DNA of 64,000 nucleotides from Phoenix dactylifera (taxonomy: Eukaryota > Streptophyta > Magnoliopsida > Arecales > Arecaceae), in contig NC_052404.1 in NCBI RefSeq assembly GCF_009389715.1, positions 12,143,756 through 12,207,755 of the forward strand, written 5' to 3'. The notes beneath the pieces are model-generated. The model was not told the origin of the DNA. It did not search any database and worked only from the letters and a program-made list of their open reading frames with translations. Of this stretch, positions 48,678 to 61,134 are shown in pieces (within the stretch, counting starts at the first letter, position 1; every line of letters starts with the position of its first letter). Both the position numbers and the translations under genes were made by a program.

Positions 48678-51557
48678 CTACTCTGCTTGGGTATTTATAA
48701 AGGTGCAGGAACCAACTATAAAAGTAATTATAAAACAGGGTTACATCTACAAAAAGAAACCTAATTGCATTTTTTTTTTTTTGAGGCTGGCATTTGGATA
48801 GTAAAAAACAGGCAACTTTGGATGATATTAAAATATCAGTATTAAGCATAATAGCGTAGAAATCAAAGCCAATAGTTTATCAATGATGACTATCCCAAAG
48901 ACAAGGATAATATTCCAAGAGGATCCAATGCAGCAATCCGGTACCAGCTAGTTCCAGTCCCTTAAGCTTGTCCAAATAGAACTTCAAATGGTTCCATTAT
49001 ACTGTCATAAAAAGCTAATGCATGCTGACACATAACCAACATGACTTACTCAGTTATTTTACTCCCTCAAGAATACCCTGTGAGCATAATTTGTTTCTGG
49101 GCAAACCGAAATTGAGTAGTTCGACATAATTATATCAGATACTGTGATTTTTAGAGACTGTCGGGTACTGGAATGCTTCCACCAATTCAATATCTCAAGC
49201 TGGTCAATGACTCCATTGTTAAGAAGCATAAGTAATCAGGATGGCATCACCAAGCATTCTAAGCAGTAGTTTTCAAGCATATGTCTTCTGCAAAATCCAA
49301 AATTGGAATGTTGCCTTAATGAAGTTTTTGAGAAAGGAATCTTCTTGTTTCATTGGCCTTCTGGTTAAATGATGCTTTCTGAGCTGTGCTGGCTTAAATT
49401 TAAAAATGCATCCACCAGATATGCTATGGATTGATACAGTTTAAAAACTTAAACCCAAACGTCGTTTTCATTGTTAGGTAACTTGATCTTGTTTGGAGTC
49501 AACCTTCCAGCCATCTTTAATAATTCCAGCTTGCTTAAAGACAGTTCCTTCTATTATTTCATTTAAAGTAGAATTCTACATTGATAACAAACAGTAAGCA
49601 TGTTCTGTATCACCAATAAACCTTTTATGCCATGATTTATTTTTCAGGAAGAGGAAAATGCTAGAAATTTGGGTCTTTGCATGTGTAAAATGGGATAGCG
49701 GTGGAAACAATGGAAAAGAAAGCAGGCATCAAGTTAATGAACTAAAACTTATACCTACTTCAGCATCACTTATTGATTTACCAGACATTTGCCTCCAAAA
49801 AAATGGCAATTATCTAAAGAAGGAAGAAAAGTACTGCACGATCTTCTTTTGAGAAGGAGAAATACTATGCATTTTTTTAAGTACTACGACTGGAACAATA
49901 GTCCTGCAAATGTCTGAAGAGAAAGAGCACACTCATTCAAAGCAAATTACAGATGAATGAGTGGAATTCCAAGGAAAAAGAAAATAAATGATCTGCAGCA
50001 ACAATTTGTTAGGAATATTTCATTATGTTCCAAATCAGCGAAGGGAAGACAAGAAAGATGAAGACATAGCAAACGAGAACAGAGATCGGGGATCTTGGGT
50101 ACCTTTGGGGTACTTGATGGTCTCATACAACAGGATACTGCTCTTAGTTGTTCTGGAAAGATACAAGTTGAGTACAAAGGTCATAATTAAAAGGAAAAAG
50201 AAATTGTATAACTCCTTCAGAAATTAAATCAGGTTTTCATTGAAGATAGAGAAATAAGGTTCCCGACCATGCTGAGAGCCAAATATATAATGTCTACAGC
50301 TTTTTGCTGGATAGAATTTTCAACCTGTTAGTGATAGCCATCCCAACATAATGCATATTTTTACCATCTTACTACTGAACAGAAGCATGCATCAGGATCC
50401 TGCAGAGACACCTGAACTGATTAGAGAAATTGTATACCTTAATACACATTCTGGATTAAATTATATAAAAATCCATAAATTTAGGCCATTCAAATGGTCC
50501 AGCATTTCACTTTTTTGAACTGGTAAGGCTCTACATGATAAAAGGGTAAAAAAGGGAAAGATAAGGCAGGTTATCATAAATTTCTGATGTTAAGAAGCCA
50601 GATATATTCATTAATATCCTTGAAGGCCATTTGATGTCACTGCCTATTTCTACTCCCGCGGAAGGATTCTTGAGGCAGCAAGTTTAAGTTCCACTTCTGC
50701 AGTGATTTTATAATTTAATTTTTCTTCCACCCCATTGCTGCTTTTACTTCAATGCCGTTCATCATCAAATGTACTTACACAGAGAACTTACAATGCTGTA
50801 GTTTTTTTTTTTAACTTTTTTTTGAAATGTAAATTACAGTGCCTTTGTCGTCACTCTAATGAATGATGACCTTTCGAATTCGTTGTAGCATGCTTTGAAG
50901 CACAATGTTTCAATTCAACGTTGAGATGCCAGATGAAGCTGGCCAAGCAAGCCTGCAGACTATTGTTTTCTCTGTCTTTCATCTGGTTTCACCAGAAGGC
51001 AGCATTTCTTTACTAGCTGAGCATTCCTGCTCAAGCTCGCAGTTAGGCTCTCTATGTTGGAAAATTATAGCACGTTGTTGAACCCATTTCTTCCCTGCAT
51101 TCATGGAGGTTGCCCCAATCTCTCCAAAGATTTTGCTGTCTTTTGTTATGTTTCTCTGTACAAAGTTGAGATATTTCTCCAAGACCACCAAGAGGTGCCA
51201 TACTAGTCTTTTTATGCGTCTCTTTGCTATACTTTCGCATGTCATTGAGATGCCACATCAACAGCACTGAACCTTCATCTATGTATTAAACATTTCCGAA
51301 TCTTCATGAATCAGCACGGATCCAAACCAACCCTTTTGACATATTTCTATGCCCTTTTTTCCCTGATCTTCATATATTATTCTCAAAGACCTTCCTGTTT
51401 ATTTTATTTCTTCGCATCATAAGAAAGACTTCTCCTCTGCGTTGGCTCCAAGGGAATCAATCTTCCACCAGATCAAACCTTGCACAAAGAAACATGACCA
51501 AGAATTAAATAGAACATGCAGCTTTCTACAAATGCATGCAAATCTGTGCTAATGTGC
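48678..51557. other. Gene-free stretch between dioxygenase and PPR remnant
   Basis: No gene supported. It includes the dioxygenase promoter; a TATAAATA on the minus strand at 48692-48699 is only about 15 bp from the first ATG. Minus-strand frames at 50979-51267 have no recognisable domain. Confidence 0.45.
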
Positions 51558-53600
51558 TTATGGAGTACATGAAACCAGAGTTTCTTTGTCTACTACAGTT
51601 TCACTCAAGCAGTTTGCAGTCCAACTGCAAGCATGACACTTTTTCCATTCCTCCTTCAATTTCTTTATCTTGATAGCATCTGCCTCTCTCCCAGCAACTA
51701 TTATGTTCCATAATGGCACAGAGCCCCCTGCACTCTCTGGCTCGAGCTTAGAGGGATGCAAAACCACCGTCTTAGCAAGCTCTATATTGCCAGGACTTGG
51801 GGGCAAGCCTCTAATAATGCTTCCCACACAAAAGAATCTGGCTCCACGGGCATGCCTTGATGACATCATAAGCCTCCGCAAGCTTCCCAGCTCCCAAGAA
51901 AATCCACCATGCAAGCTAATGCTCCAATCTGGCACCAGCCTAAGGTCTTCTTGCATCAAACTGAATAAACTCTTCCCTGGTTCGACAATCCAGCATGACT
52001 ACAAGATGTGAAGACTACAGTACATGTAAGATGGCCAGATTTTACGTACTCTTTTTTTTGAAAATATTTTGCCTAAAAACTGGTATATCTTTATTTTATA
52101 AAAGTCTTATAAAAAAATAATCTAATAGAATAAAATCAGAAGATTGAAAAGAGCTTGTCTGGATCGAGGCGTGTGAAATACACTGCTTTAAGAACGTAAT
52201 TTGCCCCTTACATGCAGGTTTGTGGCGATCTCGTCCTCAAAGTACAACAATCTGGCTCAATCCAATCCTTCTATAACGAGCATGATCGCTGTGGAGGCTC
52301 AACCCGACCGACTCCTTCAAATGCTCAGAAAATAAAAAAAGATAGAAAGCAGAAAGTTGAAGGGCAAAAAAACTGTCTGTAAAAGAAACTCTTGGAAGAC
52401 AGAGTACTAATGAGAAAAAAAGAGATCAGATTATTTTTTAATTAATCTCTAAAGAGTCTATTTATAACTCTATCCAAAATACCAAAGAGATGCGATAGTT
52501 TTGAAGATACATAACATTTTAGAAATACCATATCTTTTCCGGAAACCAACTTTCTCTTTCGTGAAGTCACAACTCTTCTAAAAGAGGTGTCTCGGAAAAG
52601 ATATTTTAAAGCATTTAAAACAACTAAAGTTTAGAAAATATTTTTTTAAAAAAATTAATATTCCAATACATTTTGCAACTGATAGAGAAGCCTGATTGCA
52701 CTGTCATATTACCCATGGTTTGAGTATCTGAAAATCATAGAATTCCATGAAGCAATGCTACTCTCTCGCATGTTATCAAAGCATTCCTGATTGCACTGGC
52801 ATATTCCCTGTCACCACAGCATGACCATGAATCTCTTTTCCATGTCTCCAGTCCACAACATTGGCACAAGCTGGCATTAGACAGCTGATTGTGACTGAGC
52901 TTGGCGTCATTCCTGCAACCACTACCATAGCCTGAACATCCCAAAGGCCTTGTCGTGCTTGAAATTGAGCATAAAACCGGATATAATTGTAGTCCAGGAA
53001 ACAACATCAGACTCAACTCCATGATCCTGCATTGATCTGAGCAGATCGCCAGATCCATGGCCATTTCATCATTGCCCATTCGAGAGAACCCAGAAAACAG
53101 TGCATCGCATGTCACTAAATCTGGATTTACTCCTAAAGGTCTCATCTTTAGAACAAGACCATGGCACTTTCTGCTAGGCCTCCATTGGGATAGCCCGATA
53201 TCCTTCTCAGCCGTTCTGTCAAACACCCTCCGAGCACTGTGTAAGTTTACCGCGTTTGCAGTACATATCGATCAAAGCACTAACAGTGAAAGCATCAGAA
53301 TCGAGCAGCGAGCGAGGGACCAAATCCCTTCCGGTTTCCAGATCAGACAGGTTGGCACAGGCTCGGATAACGCTGGGAAGGACGTGCCGTTCGGGTCTGA
53401 GGCCGGCCCTGAGAAGTCGGGGGAAGTCACGGAGGGGCTCTCTGTGGAGACCTTGGCCGGGGGAATGGCTGATCTGGGTGATCCAACGGCCGAGATATTC
53501 TTTGTCCCCGTAGAATCTCCTACACGCATAAAAGTTTATATGCGCATGTTCGTAAGAGACTGCCTCATGAATATCATAGTGGCTGTTAGATTCTAGGGTT
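51558..53600 (-). pseudogene. E-class pentatricopeptide repeat protein (decayed)
   Basis: Read on the minus strand. The segment from about 53600 to 53219 gives LRDFPRLLRAGLRPERHVLP, SVIRACANLSDLETGRD and FTVSALIDMYCKRGKL, the P-L-S repeats of plant-type PPR editing factors. The frame then shifts near 53222 and continues with VFDRTAEKDI and LVTCDALFSGFSRMGNDEMA. After 600-700 bp of AT-rich DNA without coding signal (about 52030-52730), the E motif appears at about 51824-51615 (GNIELAKTVV, KLEPESAG, LKEEWKKCHACSW). Such proteins specify C-to-U RNA editing in chloroplasts or mitochondria. At least one frameshift, loss of middle repeats and a foreign-looking AT-rich block show it is no longer functional. 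Its 5' end overlaps the leader of the plus-strand PPR gene. Confidence 0.8.
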
Positions 53601-53761
53601 ATCGGATTGAAACTTGGGCGGCCGGGGAAAGGCTCCTTCGGACCGTTCGAAAACTGGGAGCAAGAAACGTTGCCGAAATTTCGAAGCGCTGGGGTTGTCG
53701 ATCTCCTCTTCCGCCATTGGCAGCCGCCGCAAGAACCGCCCTCAAGGCCGTGGAGTTCTTG

Positions 53762-55507
53762 ATGAATGGCGGCCACGTCGTGTGCTCAAAGAGGCACCGC
53801 GGTCGGAGCCTATCTGGGAGTCGAGCCATGGCTTCTGAGGCCCTCGACTGGATACGGCCGCCGCCTCCGGACGACGAAAGTGCCGCCACTTCCTGCTTCC
53901 CGTCGGAATCCTCTGCTGCTGAGAAGATTCGTGAACCCTCTAGCCAAGAACTGCATGCTCGCTTCTTGCAGGCGGTGAAGAAATTATCGGGATCGGGCCA
54001 TGTTTCCCTTCCAAAGATCGGCTCCAAACCAATCCACCCACGCCCGTTTGATTACAATAGGCTGATGAGGGCCTTCGGCCAGGTCGGCGAGGTTGATGAA
54101 GTCCTCCGCCTCTTCGGCGAGATGAAAGAATCCAAGTGCAAACCGAACGTTCTCTGCTACAACACGGTCATCAACGCCCTGGTTATGGCAGAGCGTCCGG
54201 AAGAAGCCGAAGCAGTATTCGAGGAGATGATCTTGTCGGGGGTAAGCCCCAATGTCTCCTCCTATAACATTCTCGTAAAGATGCATTCTTGGTATGCGAG
54301 ACGATTCGATCTGGCCTACGAGGTCCTTCTGAGGATGAAGGGTTGTGGGCACAGTCCCGACACCACCACGTACTCGACATTGATTGCGGGTCTTTGTAGG
54401 GTAGGGAGAATTAGGGAGGCATTGGGTGTTTTAGATTGGATGCTGGAGGAGAAATGCTCGCCCACCGTCCACACTTATACGCCCATCGTGCAAGGTTATT
54501 GTCATGAAGGAAGAATTGAAGAGGCTAAAAGTTTGATGGCTGCTATGAGGAGTGTCGGTTGCCCTCCGAATTGTGTGACCTACAATATATTGATCGACGC
54601 ACTTTGCAAAGTGGGGAGCTTTAATGAGGTTGAGAAGGTTTTAGGAGAAAGTGAGTTGAAGGGTTGGAAGCCTAATGCGATCACCTATAACACGTATATC
54701 GATGGCCTTTGTAAGAGCCACAAGGCTAAAGAAGCATTCCAGAAATTGGAAGTTATGCTGGGGAATGGATTGTCTCCCACTGCAGTCACTTTGAATATCC
54801 TTCTTGATTGCCTTTGTCATGATTCAAAAGTTTGGGAGGCCAAATGCTTATTGGAGAGGAGCTCTGAACTGGAATGGGATGTTGGTGTTGTTGGTTACAA
54901 CACTGTGATGAGCAGGTTATGTGAGATTGGGAGATGGTCGGTTGTTCTTAAGCTCTTGATTGACATGTTTAAAAAGGGGATCTCCCCAAATACTAGGACA
55001 TTTAACATTGTGATTCATAGCCTTTGCATAGGTGGAAAATTTCGCAAAGCAAAATGTTTGATTAGCAGCAGAGGGTTCGTTCCAGATGTGGTGACATATA
55101 ACACGATGATTCATTGGTTTTATCTTGAGGGAACGATAAATGAGGTTCAGCATCTTTTTTATAACATGGATGTGCAGAAGATAACACCAGATGCAATCAC
55201 TTACACAATTTTGATTAATGGCCTTTGTAAACAAGGAAAGTATTTGGAGGCTGCTGATTGTTTCCTTGGATCTCTGGAATATGGATATTCTAAGGATCTT
55301 GTTGTATCTCTAACTTGTAGGCTGATTAGGTGTAGAAGACTCAAAGAAATGCTCGATCTATGGAAAGGATTGGAGAGGCAGGGGTTTTTTCCAGATGTAC
55401 TTATCTTTGAAACAACAATCAGGGCATTTTGCAGGGAGGGTTTTTGTCGAAGCACAGATATTTATAAAGTTTGTCTTGTTCTGGACCAAATGCTTCGGAG
55501 GAGTTAA
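53762..55507 (+). CDS. P-class pentatricopeptide repeat protein, 14 motifs
   Basis: Intronless, 581 residues from the first in-frame ATG at 53762 (MNGGHVV). An ATG at 53828 (MASEALDW) is an alternative. After an Arg/Ser-rich N-terminus of about 80 residues, likely an organelle targeting peptide, 14 tandem PPR motifs run almost to the C-terminus. Most have exactly 35 residues, for example VLCYNTVINALVMAE..., VHTYTPIVQGYCHEG... and AITYTILINGLCKQG.... Motif 3 has 36, motif 10 has 32 and motif 13 has 33. No E, DYW or SMR domain follows, so it is P-class. These proteins bind one RNA base per motif and stabilise, splice or process organelle transcripts; mitochondria are the commonest site for this type, but the location is inferred. 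It is head-to-head with the decayed E-class PPR gene. Confidence 0.92.
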   Translation: MNGGHVVCSKRHRGRSLSGSRAMASEALDWIRPPPPDDESAATSCFPSESSAAEKIREPSSQELHARFLQAVKKLSGSGHVSLPKIGSKPIHPRPFDYNRLMRAFGQVGEVDEVLRLFGEMKESKCKPNVLCYNTVINALVMAERPEEAEAVFEEMILSGVSPNVSSYNILVKMHSWYARRFDLAYEVLLRMKGCGHSPDTTTYSTLIAGLCRVGRIREALGVLDWMLEEKCSPTVHTYTPIVQGYCHEGRIEEAKSLMAAMRSVGCPPNCVTYNILIDALCKVGSFNEVEKVLGESELKGWKPNAITYNTYIDGLCKSHKAKEAFQKLEVMLGNGLSPTAVTLNILLDCLCHDSKVWEAKCLLERSSELEWDVGVVGYNTVMSRLCEIGRWSVVLKLLIDMFKKGISPNTRTFNIVIHSLCIGGKFRKAKCLISSRGFVPDVVTYNTMIHWFYLEGTINEVQHLFYNMDVQKITPDAITYTILINGLCKQGKYLEAADCFLGSLEYGYSKDLVVSLTCRLIRCRRLKEMLDLWKGLERQGFFPDVLIFETTIRAFCREGFCRSTDIYKVCLVLDQMLRRS

Positions 55508-58500
55508 ACTCTTGCTGGATGTTGGATTTGTTTAATATCACATTTCTTTTTCATTGGAGAACATGAACGTATGGGAGGTAATTTTCTTTTTCTACTTTGT
55601 TTATCAGCATAATGTGGAAACTTTTCTGCCCTTCTGTTTTACCAGATTTGACAGCACATTTATCTATTCCAATTTCCATCCCCTTGGATCAGCATGTTAT
55701 GTGCAACATACGTCAGCTTTCACTTAATTGGATGATAGATGTTATCTGCATTTCTTCCATGTCAAGCATCTAATATTGCTACAATAATCACGAGAACTAG
55801 CCATAATTCAATTATCGCTATACTGTTTTGTGTCTTATTATTCTTCAAATCCATGTACCATGCTTTTTATGATAGCAAAAACTAAAGTTATTTTTACAGA
55901 GAAAAGCAAGTATCAGTGTTATGCTATGATGAACCTTCCTGGAGCTCCCACATTATATATCTTATAAGAGAACCATTTTTCTGCTCCTATGCCTGAATTT
56001 ATCCCTTTGCTGGCTTTTGATTTAAGCTTCTTATACTACACTTTTCTCTCTGGTATATGAATCATGACAAATGTTTGAATTCAAACACTATGTTTCCATT
56101 GCTTGCTTACTTGCCACTGTGAAGGTTACTGATAGTAGGAAATGAATTTTACTTGTAAATCTGTTTACTGGATTAGGAATTAGATGTTTCTTATACATGC
56201 TACTATGTGTTGTTAGATTTTACCAGTTATTGAACTACATTATGCATTTCTTGAAAAATAAATGTTATAGAGCATTTAATCGAATATATAAGAAATTTGG
56301 CAGACCACTTTAGCAACACCTGCATCAAATATTCCTTCTCAGCGAACAAGTATTGCATACACCTTTGTCTTGAGTTCAGCTTTTTCTAATTGTGGTATTT
56401 CTTGGAAGCCAATACTTGACTTTTTGTTTGGGATTTTTTAGTAATTCTTGTTGATTTTTTCTTTCCTTGATAGTGTCATTGCAATTAGGGATCAAAAGTG
56501 AGTCATAATCAGCACCCTTTTTTTTCTTTTCTACTAATTACAGTTGATCCTCCAAAAGTAAACTGTAACATAGTTTCATGGTGTGAGCAGATTACATGAA
56601 TAACTAAAAAAGGTAGACAAAAACAAATGTGTATGTTTGTTAAAATTAATGACTAAAGTCATATTCATATCATAATTATTAACAAGTCAACTAATATGGC
56701 ATTCTTAATTCTTCACTTGAGAGTTGATGTGTTCTAGCTGTTCAAGTTGAATTTCATATCAAAAGAAAGAATACAAAAATCTTTTGGTACAATACACAGT
56801 TGGGTTTGACATCAAGTTGACAATGGTTGCAAAGTTGTTCTCAATCCTTTCATATATCCTTCCTTAAAGATGGTTTCCATTGCCAAAGCCATATCAGTAG
56901 GATAAGGCTTTACTGTTGTTTGTTGACAAAGAATATCTATTCTCTGTAGTTAAGTTGTATGGTTGGTAAGCATATCCTACTATGACATGGCATATGTGCC
57001 TGTCTTTCAGGTCGGTGGATAGCCTTGAGAGTTAACTGTGGGAGGAAGGAGACTCCTGGGTTTCAGTAATGCATTTTGCGATGCTGACATTCATGATGCC
57101 TGGTTATTGTTGTTTCTCCTGGGCAAGGTAAAATTTCTCTGAATATTGTTGTTGTTGTTGCTGCAGCTGTAGAGTCTACTTACTTGCTATACATAATTTT
57201 ATATTATATCTATGTTATAATCAAATATATATAGGCAAGTTTTTGTTCCTATATTTTTCTTTTTTGTCCATACTTATGTAGAATGTTTTTCATACATAGA
57301 CAAGTACATGCAGAGTGAAGCAACCCTGCCAGGGGAATAGGAATTGTATGTTTAATTATGAGGCAGTCGATGGAGATGCAGGGCCAATTTCTGCAGTTAT
57401 TACAAAGAGATTTAAGGTGATACAAAAAAACTCTTTTTGTTTCGTATAATTCTTATACAAGATTTTAATATAGTTTCTGAAAGTCATTTCTGTTTGAAAA
57501 GGAAAAAGTAATTCAGTTTCACAGAAGCAACAGATTGACTTATATTTTCTTCCATAATGGAAGTTCAAAACATGTTCTTTTGAAAGCATTTATTAAAACG
57601 TATTTTACTTAACGGATGTATTCTGAAACCATGAAATGTAAAAAAGAGCTCAATGTTACGGGAAGTATTTTCTCATAAATTTCTCCCTGTTGTTTTCTCA
57701 TTTTTTTTTGCATACGTATGTCCTAGAACTAAAGCATCAGTTGCAAGTATGTGTTATCCATTTTTTGCATCACAAGGTATGCATATTAGGGAAGTGGACC
57801 AACTATACAAATTTACGGACCACAAACTCTAACTGCGGACTTATAATGTTGGATATGGTGAACTGAACAAAGTTAACATTGTAATTATGAACTAATGTAT
57901 GATACTTTGACCATGTTCTATGTTACACAAAATAGATGATATCATGATTAACAGATCAAGGCATTGAACAATAATAATTGCGACAATTGCCTCTATTTCT
58001 TGTTAGTACCGCATTGACTTCCAAGTGATAGTCATTTCGACCACATCCAAAGTGAACATCGCATGTAGGGTGTTCTTTGTACAAATGATTGCTGTTATTA
58101 GATTGCTCCTGTCATTATTGCTGCAGACATGTATGAGGTTAAAGTCTTTTTGATTGAACTTGATTTACTTTAGTCTCAGCTGTATAGTGATAATTCTGAA
58201 ACTTTATTTCTTGTTAGTACCACATTGACTTCTAATGCATATCTCACAATTGACTCGAGTTACTAATGTATGTGATGTTTGTGTTTCATATGTCAGTGAT
58301 GCCTTAGACATAATTGAGCCTCAATCTTAACCTGTGCTCTTGGTGGTTTATGCATATCTTATGGAGCAACATAAAATTTCTGCTTTGTGTGAAAGTACTT
58401 TACCTTCACCCCTATTATCAGAAAATCAGCCTGGGCAAGTGAGATGGTTGCTGCATGGCTATCTACCAGAGTGTCATTGGCACAAATGCATCTTATTTAT

Positions 58501-58975
58501 ACTGATCGTATAATTGTTAATGAGCACTTTCCATAAAAGAAATCACCCCCCAAAACATTGATAACACATTTCATCCCTTTGATTTGCATCTGGTTTTATA
58601 GATCATATTTTACAATTTCTTCTCATGTATCTTGTCTGTGGCACTTTCTCAACTGACTCTTTTATGGTCTTCTCTCTGCCATCTTCTTGACCTGAATCTG
58701 AGACCTGTACTTCATGCAAGCATCCTAGGTTTTTTTTTCTTTCTTTTCCCAGTCAATTTTGGCTGACACCCATATGTTCAAACATGCAATACTTAAATTC
58801 CTTTTATTTCCCCAGTCGATTGTTGGCTGACACTTATATGTGCAATCATACAATACATGAACACAGAAGACCAGCATTCCTAGAAAAACTGATCACAAAA
58901 TAGATAGAACTTGAAAGGCACGCGTTACTATTATTACCATCTAGATGCAAACACGGATATTAACCCCCTGTTCCT
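55508..58975. other. Gene-free stretch after the P-class PPR gene
   Basis: The start is the 3' UTR of the PPR gene. The remainder is T-rich spacer DNA without a supported gene, RNA or repeat. Confidence 0.5.
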
Positions 58976-59810
58976 TTAACTTGCAGGAGGGCAGAAGGTA
59001 ATGAGATATCGTGATGCCCTGCATGTCTTCAAGCTTGTGGGGTCATCATAGGCAAAGCTGTATGCATGAGGGCATACGGACTTGAAGATGCGGGAGAAAA
59101 GTGTTGGCTTGCAACTATTTGGGGAACTGTAGTTCCCAGTGCAGCAATACTTGTCCCTCTTCAGAGCCAGGCATGCACTCCTACACCCAACCACCTTCCC
59201 TTGCCGCTTCTCCTCAAACCTGGAAGGGCAGCAGACGTTCAAGTCCACCTCACATCCTGCCGCACCGCACCCATTCTGTCCCCCGATTGGTTTCATTGTA
59301 ACTGGAAGATTGAACCCATCCACCAGGCTCACATCATAGTAGTGAAGTGGTGATCTGGCAGTGCCAAAGGTCATCTCAACAACTGTAGCTGGCGGTGTTC
59401 CACTCATGCCCTGGCAATGGAGTAGCCTGCTGCAGTCCCCTGTCTCACAGCAGCCTTTGCCTTGTTTATCAAAGCTGCAGCCTTTCCTGGCCCATATCCT
59501 CCCAGACCAGCCGGTAGGCACGTCGAAGAATGTCTCCTCGAACGCATCAAGATGGAAGCCTCCATCTTCTGGGGTCGGGTGACCTGCATTCCCGAGTGTT
59601 CCAGGCCATATGCTATGGTTGCAATTGTTGACTAGTATGAGTTGGATCTCACCTGCAAGAGAGGAGAAGTGGAGAAGGAAGAATTCAAATTCCCTGGTCA
59701 GCAAAATTAAGAATACAAGGATGATCGTTCACTTTACATTTGATCTTACATGATAGCGTGATGGACAAGCAGATCCAGAGGAGGAAAAAGTTTAGTTTGT
59801 GCGTTAGCAT
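58976..59810 (-). CDS. Thaumatin-like protein (PR-5 family), secreted
   Basis: Two exons on the minus strand: 59810-59750 and 59652-58976, with a phase-1 intron (TCAT|GTAAGATC ... CTCTTGCAG|GTGAG), 245 residues. Residues 1 to about 20 form a signal peptide ([20 protein letters not shown]). The mature part shows the thaumatin signature: [77 protein letters not shown] and a final ITFC. The family acts in the apoplast, often against fungi or binding beta-glucan; others are developmental. Exon 2 has 18 cysteines instead of the usual 16; the extra ones are in [10 protein letters not shown] and NVCCPSRF. The intron just after the signal peptide is common for the non-stress TLP group. A TATA-like sequence lies near 59888-59894, about 80 bp upstream of the ATG. 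Confidence 0.93.
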
Positions 59811-61134
59811 TCTCCCCAGTTCTATGGTGTTTTTGATGTTGGCTTAGTGGTGTCGGTTTGCGTTTTTCTTTCTCGGTGGGAGGGGAGTTATATGTGATGT
59901 TTGGAAGAGCAAAGAGACGGTGGAGTGGGGGTAGTGGCTTCCCTGAATTTCGTTGCCACACTACCACTTGTAACTTCATTTTATTTATTTATCTAATCTA
60001 TCTATGTATCTATAGTCTCCTTTTGCTTTTCTTAATTCTTTCTCTTGGAGATGTCCTTCGGACTTTGGAATTAACTATCGCAGGTGGGGAACTCATGATT
60101 ATAATATTTGGCCCTTGCTTTATCTAGATCTGGGCTATCTTTTCCTTTAAACATGTGATTGCCAACGCCACCATGAAAATAAAAGGTCAGACAATTGATG
60201 TTCGGAGGCATCTTTTTGGGGATTTAAACCAAAGCTTGTTTGCTATGCCAATGGCAACAGGCATGAATCTTCCACACTGAACTGGGACGTAGCAAAGTGG
60301 TGATGGCCTGCACACCGTGGAAAGTATAGGTCATTCATTCACATCACTAAAGAGAACATTCAAAGAGTTCCGCAATCATTTTCTCCCCTTATTTTGCCCG
60401 CAAGGGGGAAGCTTGCATCGTCCATTTCCGCTGGGGCGCTTGATATTACGATCGGGAATCCTAAAAAGTCTGCTCTCTTTCTTCGCCTCACGATCACTGT
60501 GGATGTATTTTCTTTTTGTTTTGGGTTGGCGGTGGTAGAATGCTATGACCATCGCTAGGTCTTTTCAGTTTGAAAATACTGAAGCGAAGCACATCCCCTA
60601 CCTAAAATCAGCTAGAGTTTAATCCATTAACCAGTGCCAGAGTTAGCAATCCAGAATTAAAATCATACCGCATTGGCCTGGACCTTGGAAGGCAGACAGT
60701 AACAAGCACAGAGTCCATCCAAATATCAAATTTGAGAAAAGACAAGTGAAGACCTAGATTTCTCCCAAAAGCAAGATTTTTTTTAGTGAAGGGGCATCGG
60801 ACCCAAATCCACACATCCAGTTTGAGCCTATTGATTTTAAAGATAAAAATACAAGCAATCAATAGAAATATGTTTGTGTACAGGCTGGTTATCCAGATGG
60901 TGAAAATGCAAGAGCCATCATAAAGTCCCCGCCCTGGAGTTTCTTCACCCTATCGCAGAGATACTGGATCTCACGGAAACTAGTATGCAGAGATTTTCAA
61001 CATACAACATAATATGTACAATTTTTACTACATTAAGTAAATTCCCTAACCATCAATTCTGTGCCAATTATACTGTTGATAGCATCATCATAATAAAGTT
61101 TTAAGTGATAAGAGGGAATAAATAAAAAGCTTAA
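59811..61134. other. Spacer upstream of the thaumatin-like gene
   Basis: Promoter region of the thaumatin-like gene at its left end. No gene supported in the remainder. Confidence 0.5.

Noticed and set aside
50979-51267. Minus-strand frames beside the decayed PPR gene
   Set aside because: They do not resemble PPR, E or DYW motifs and lack any other recognisable domain.
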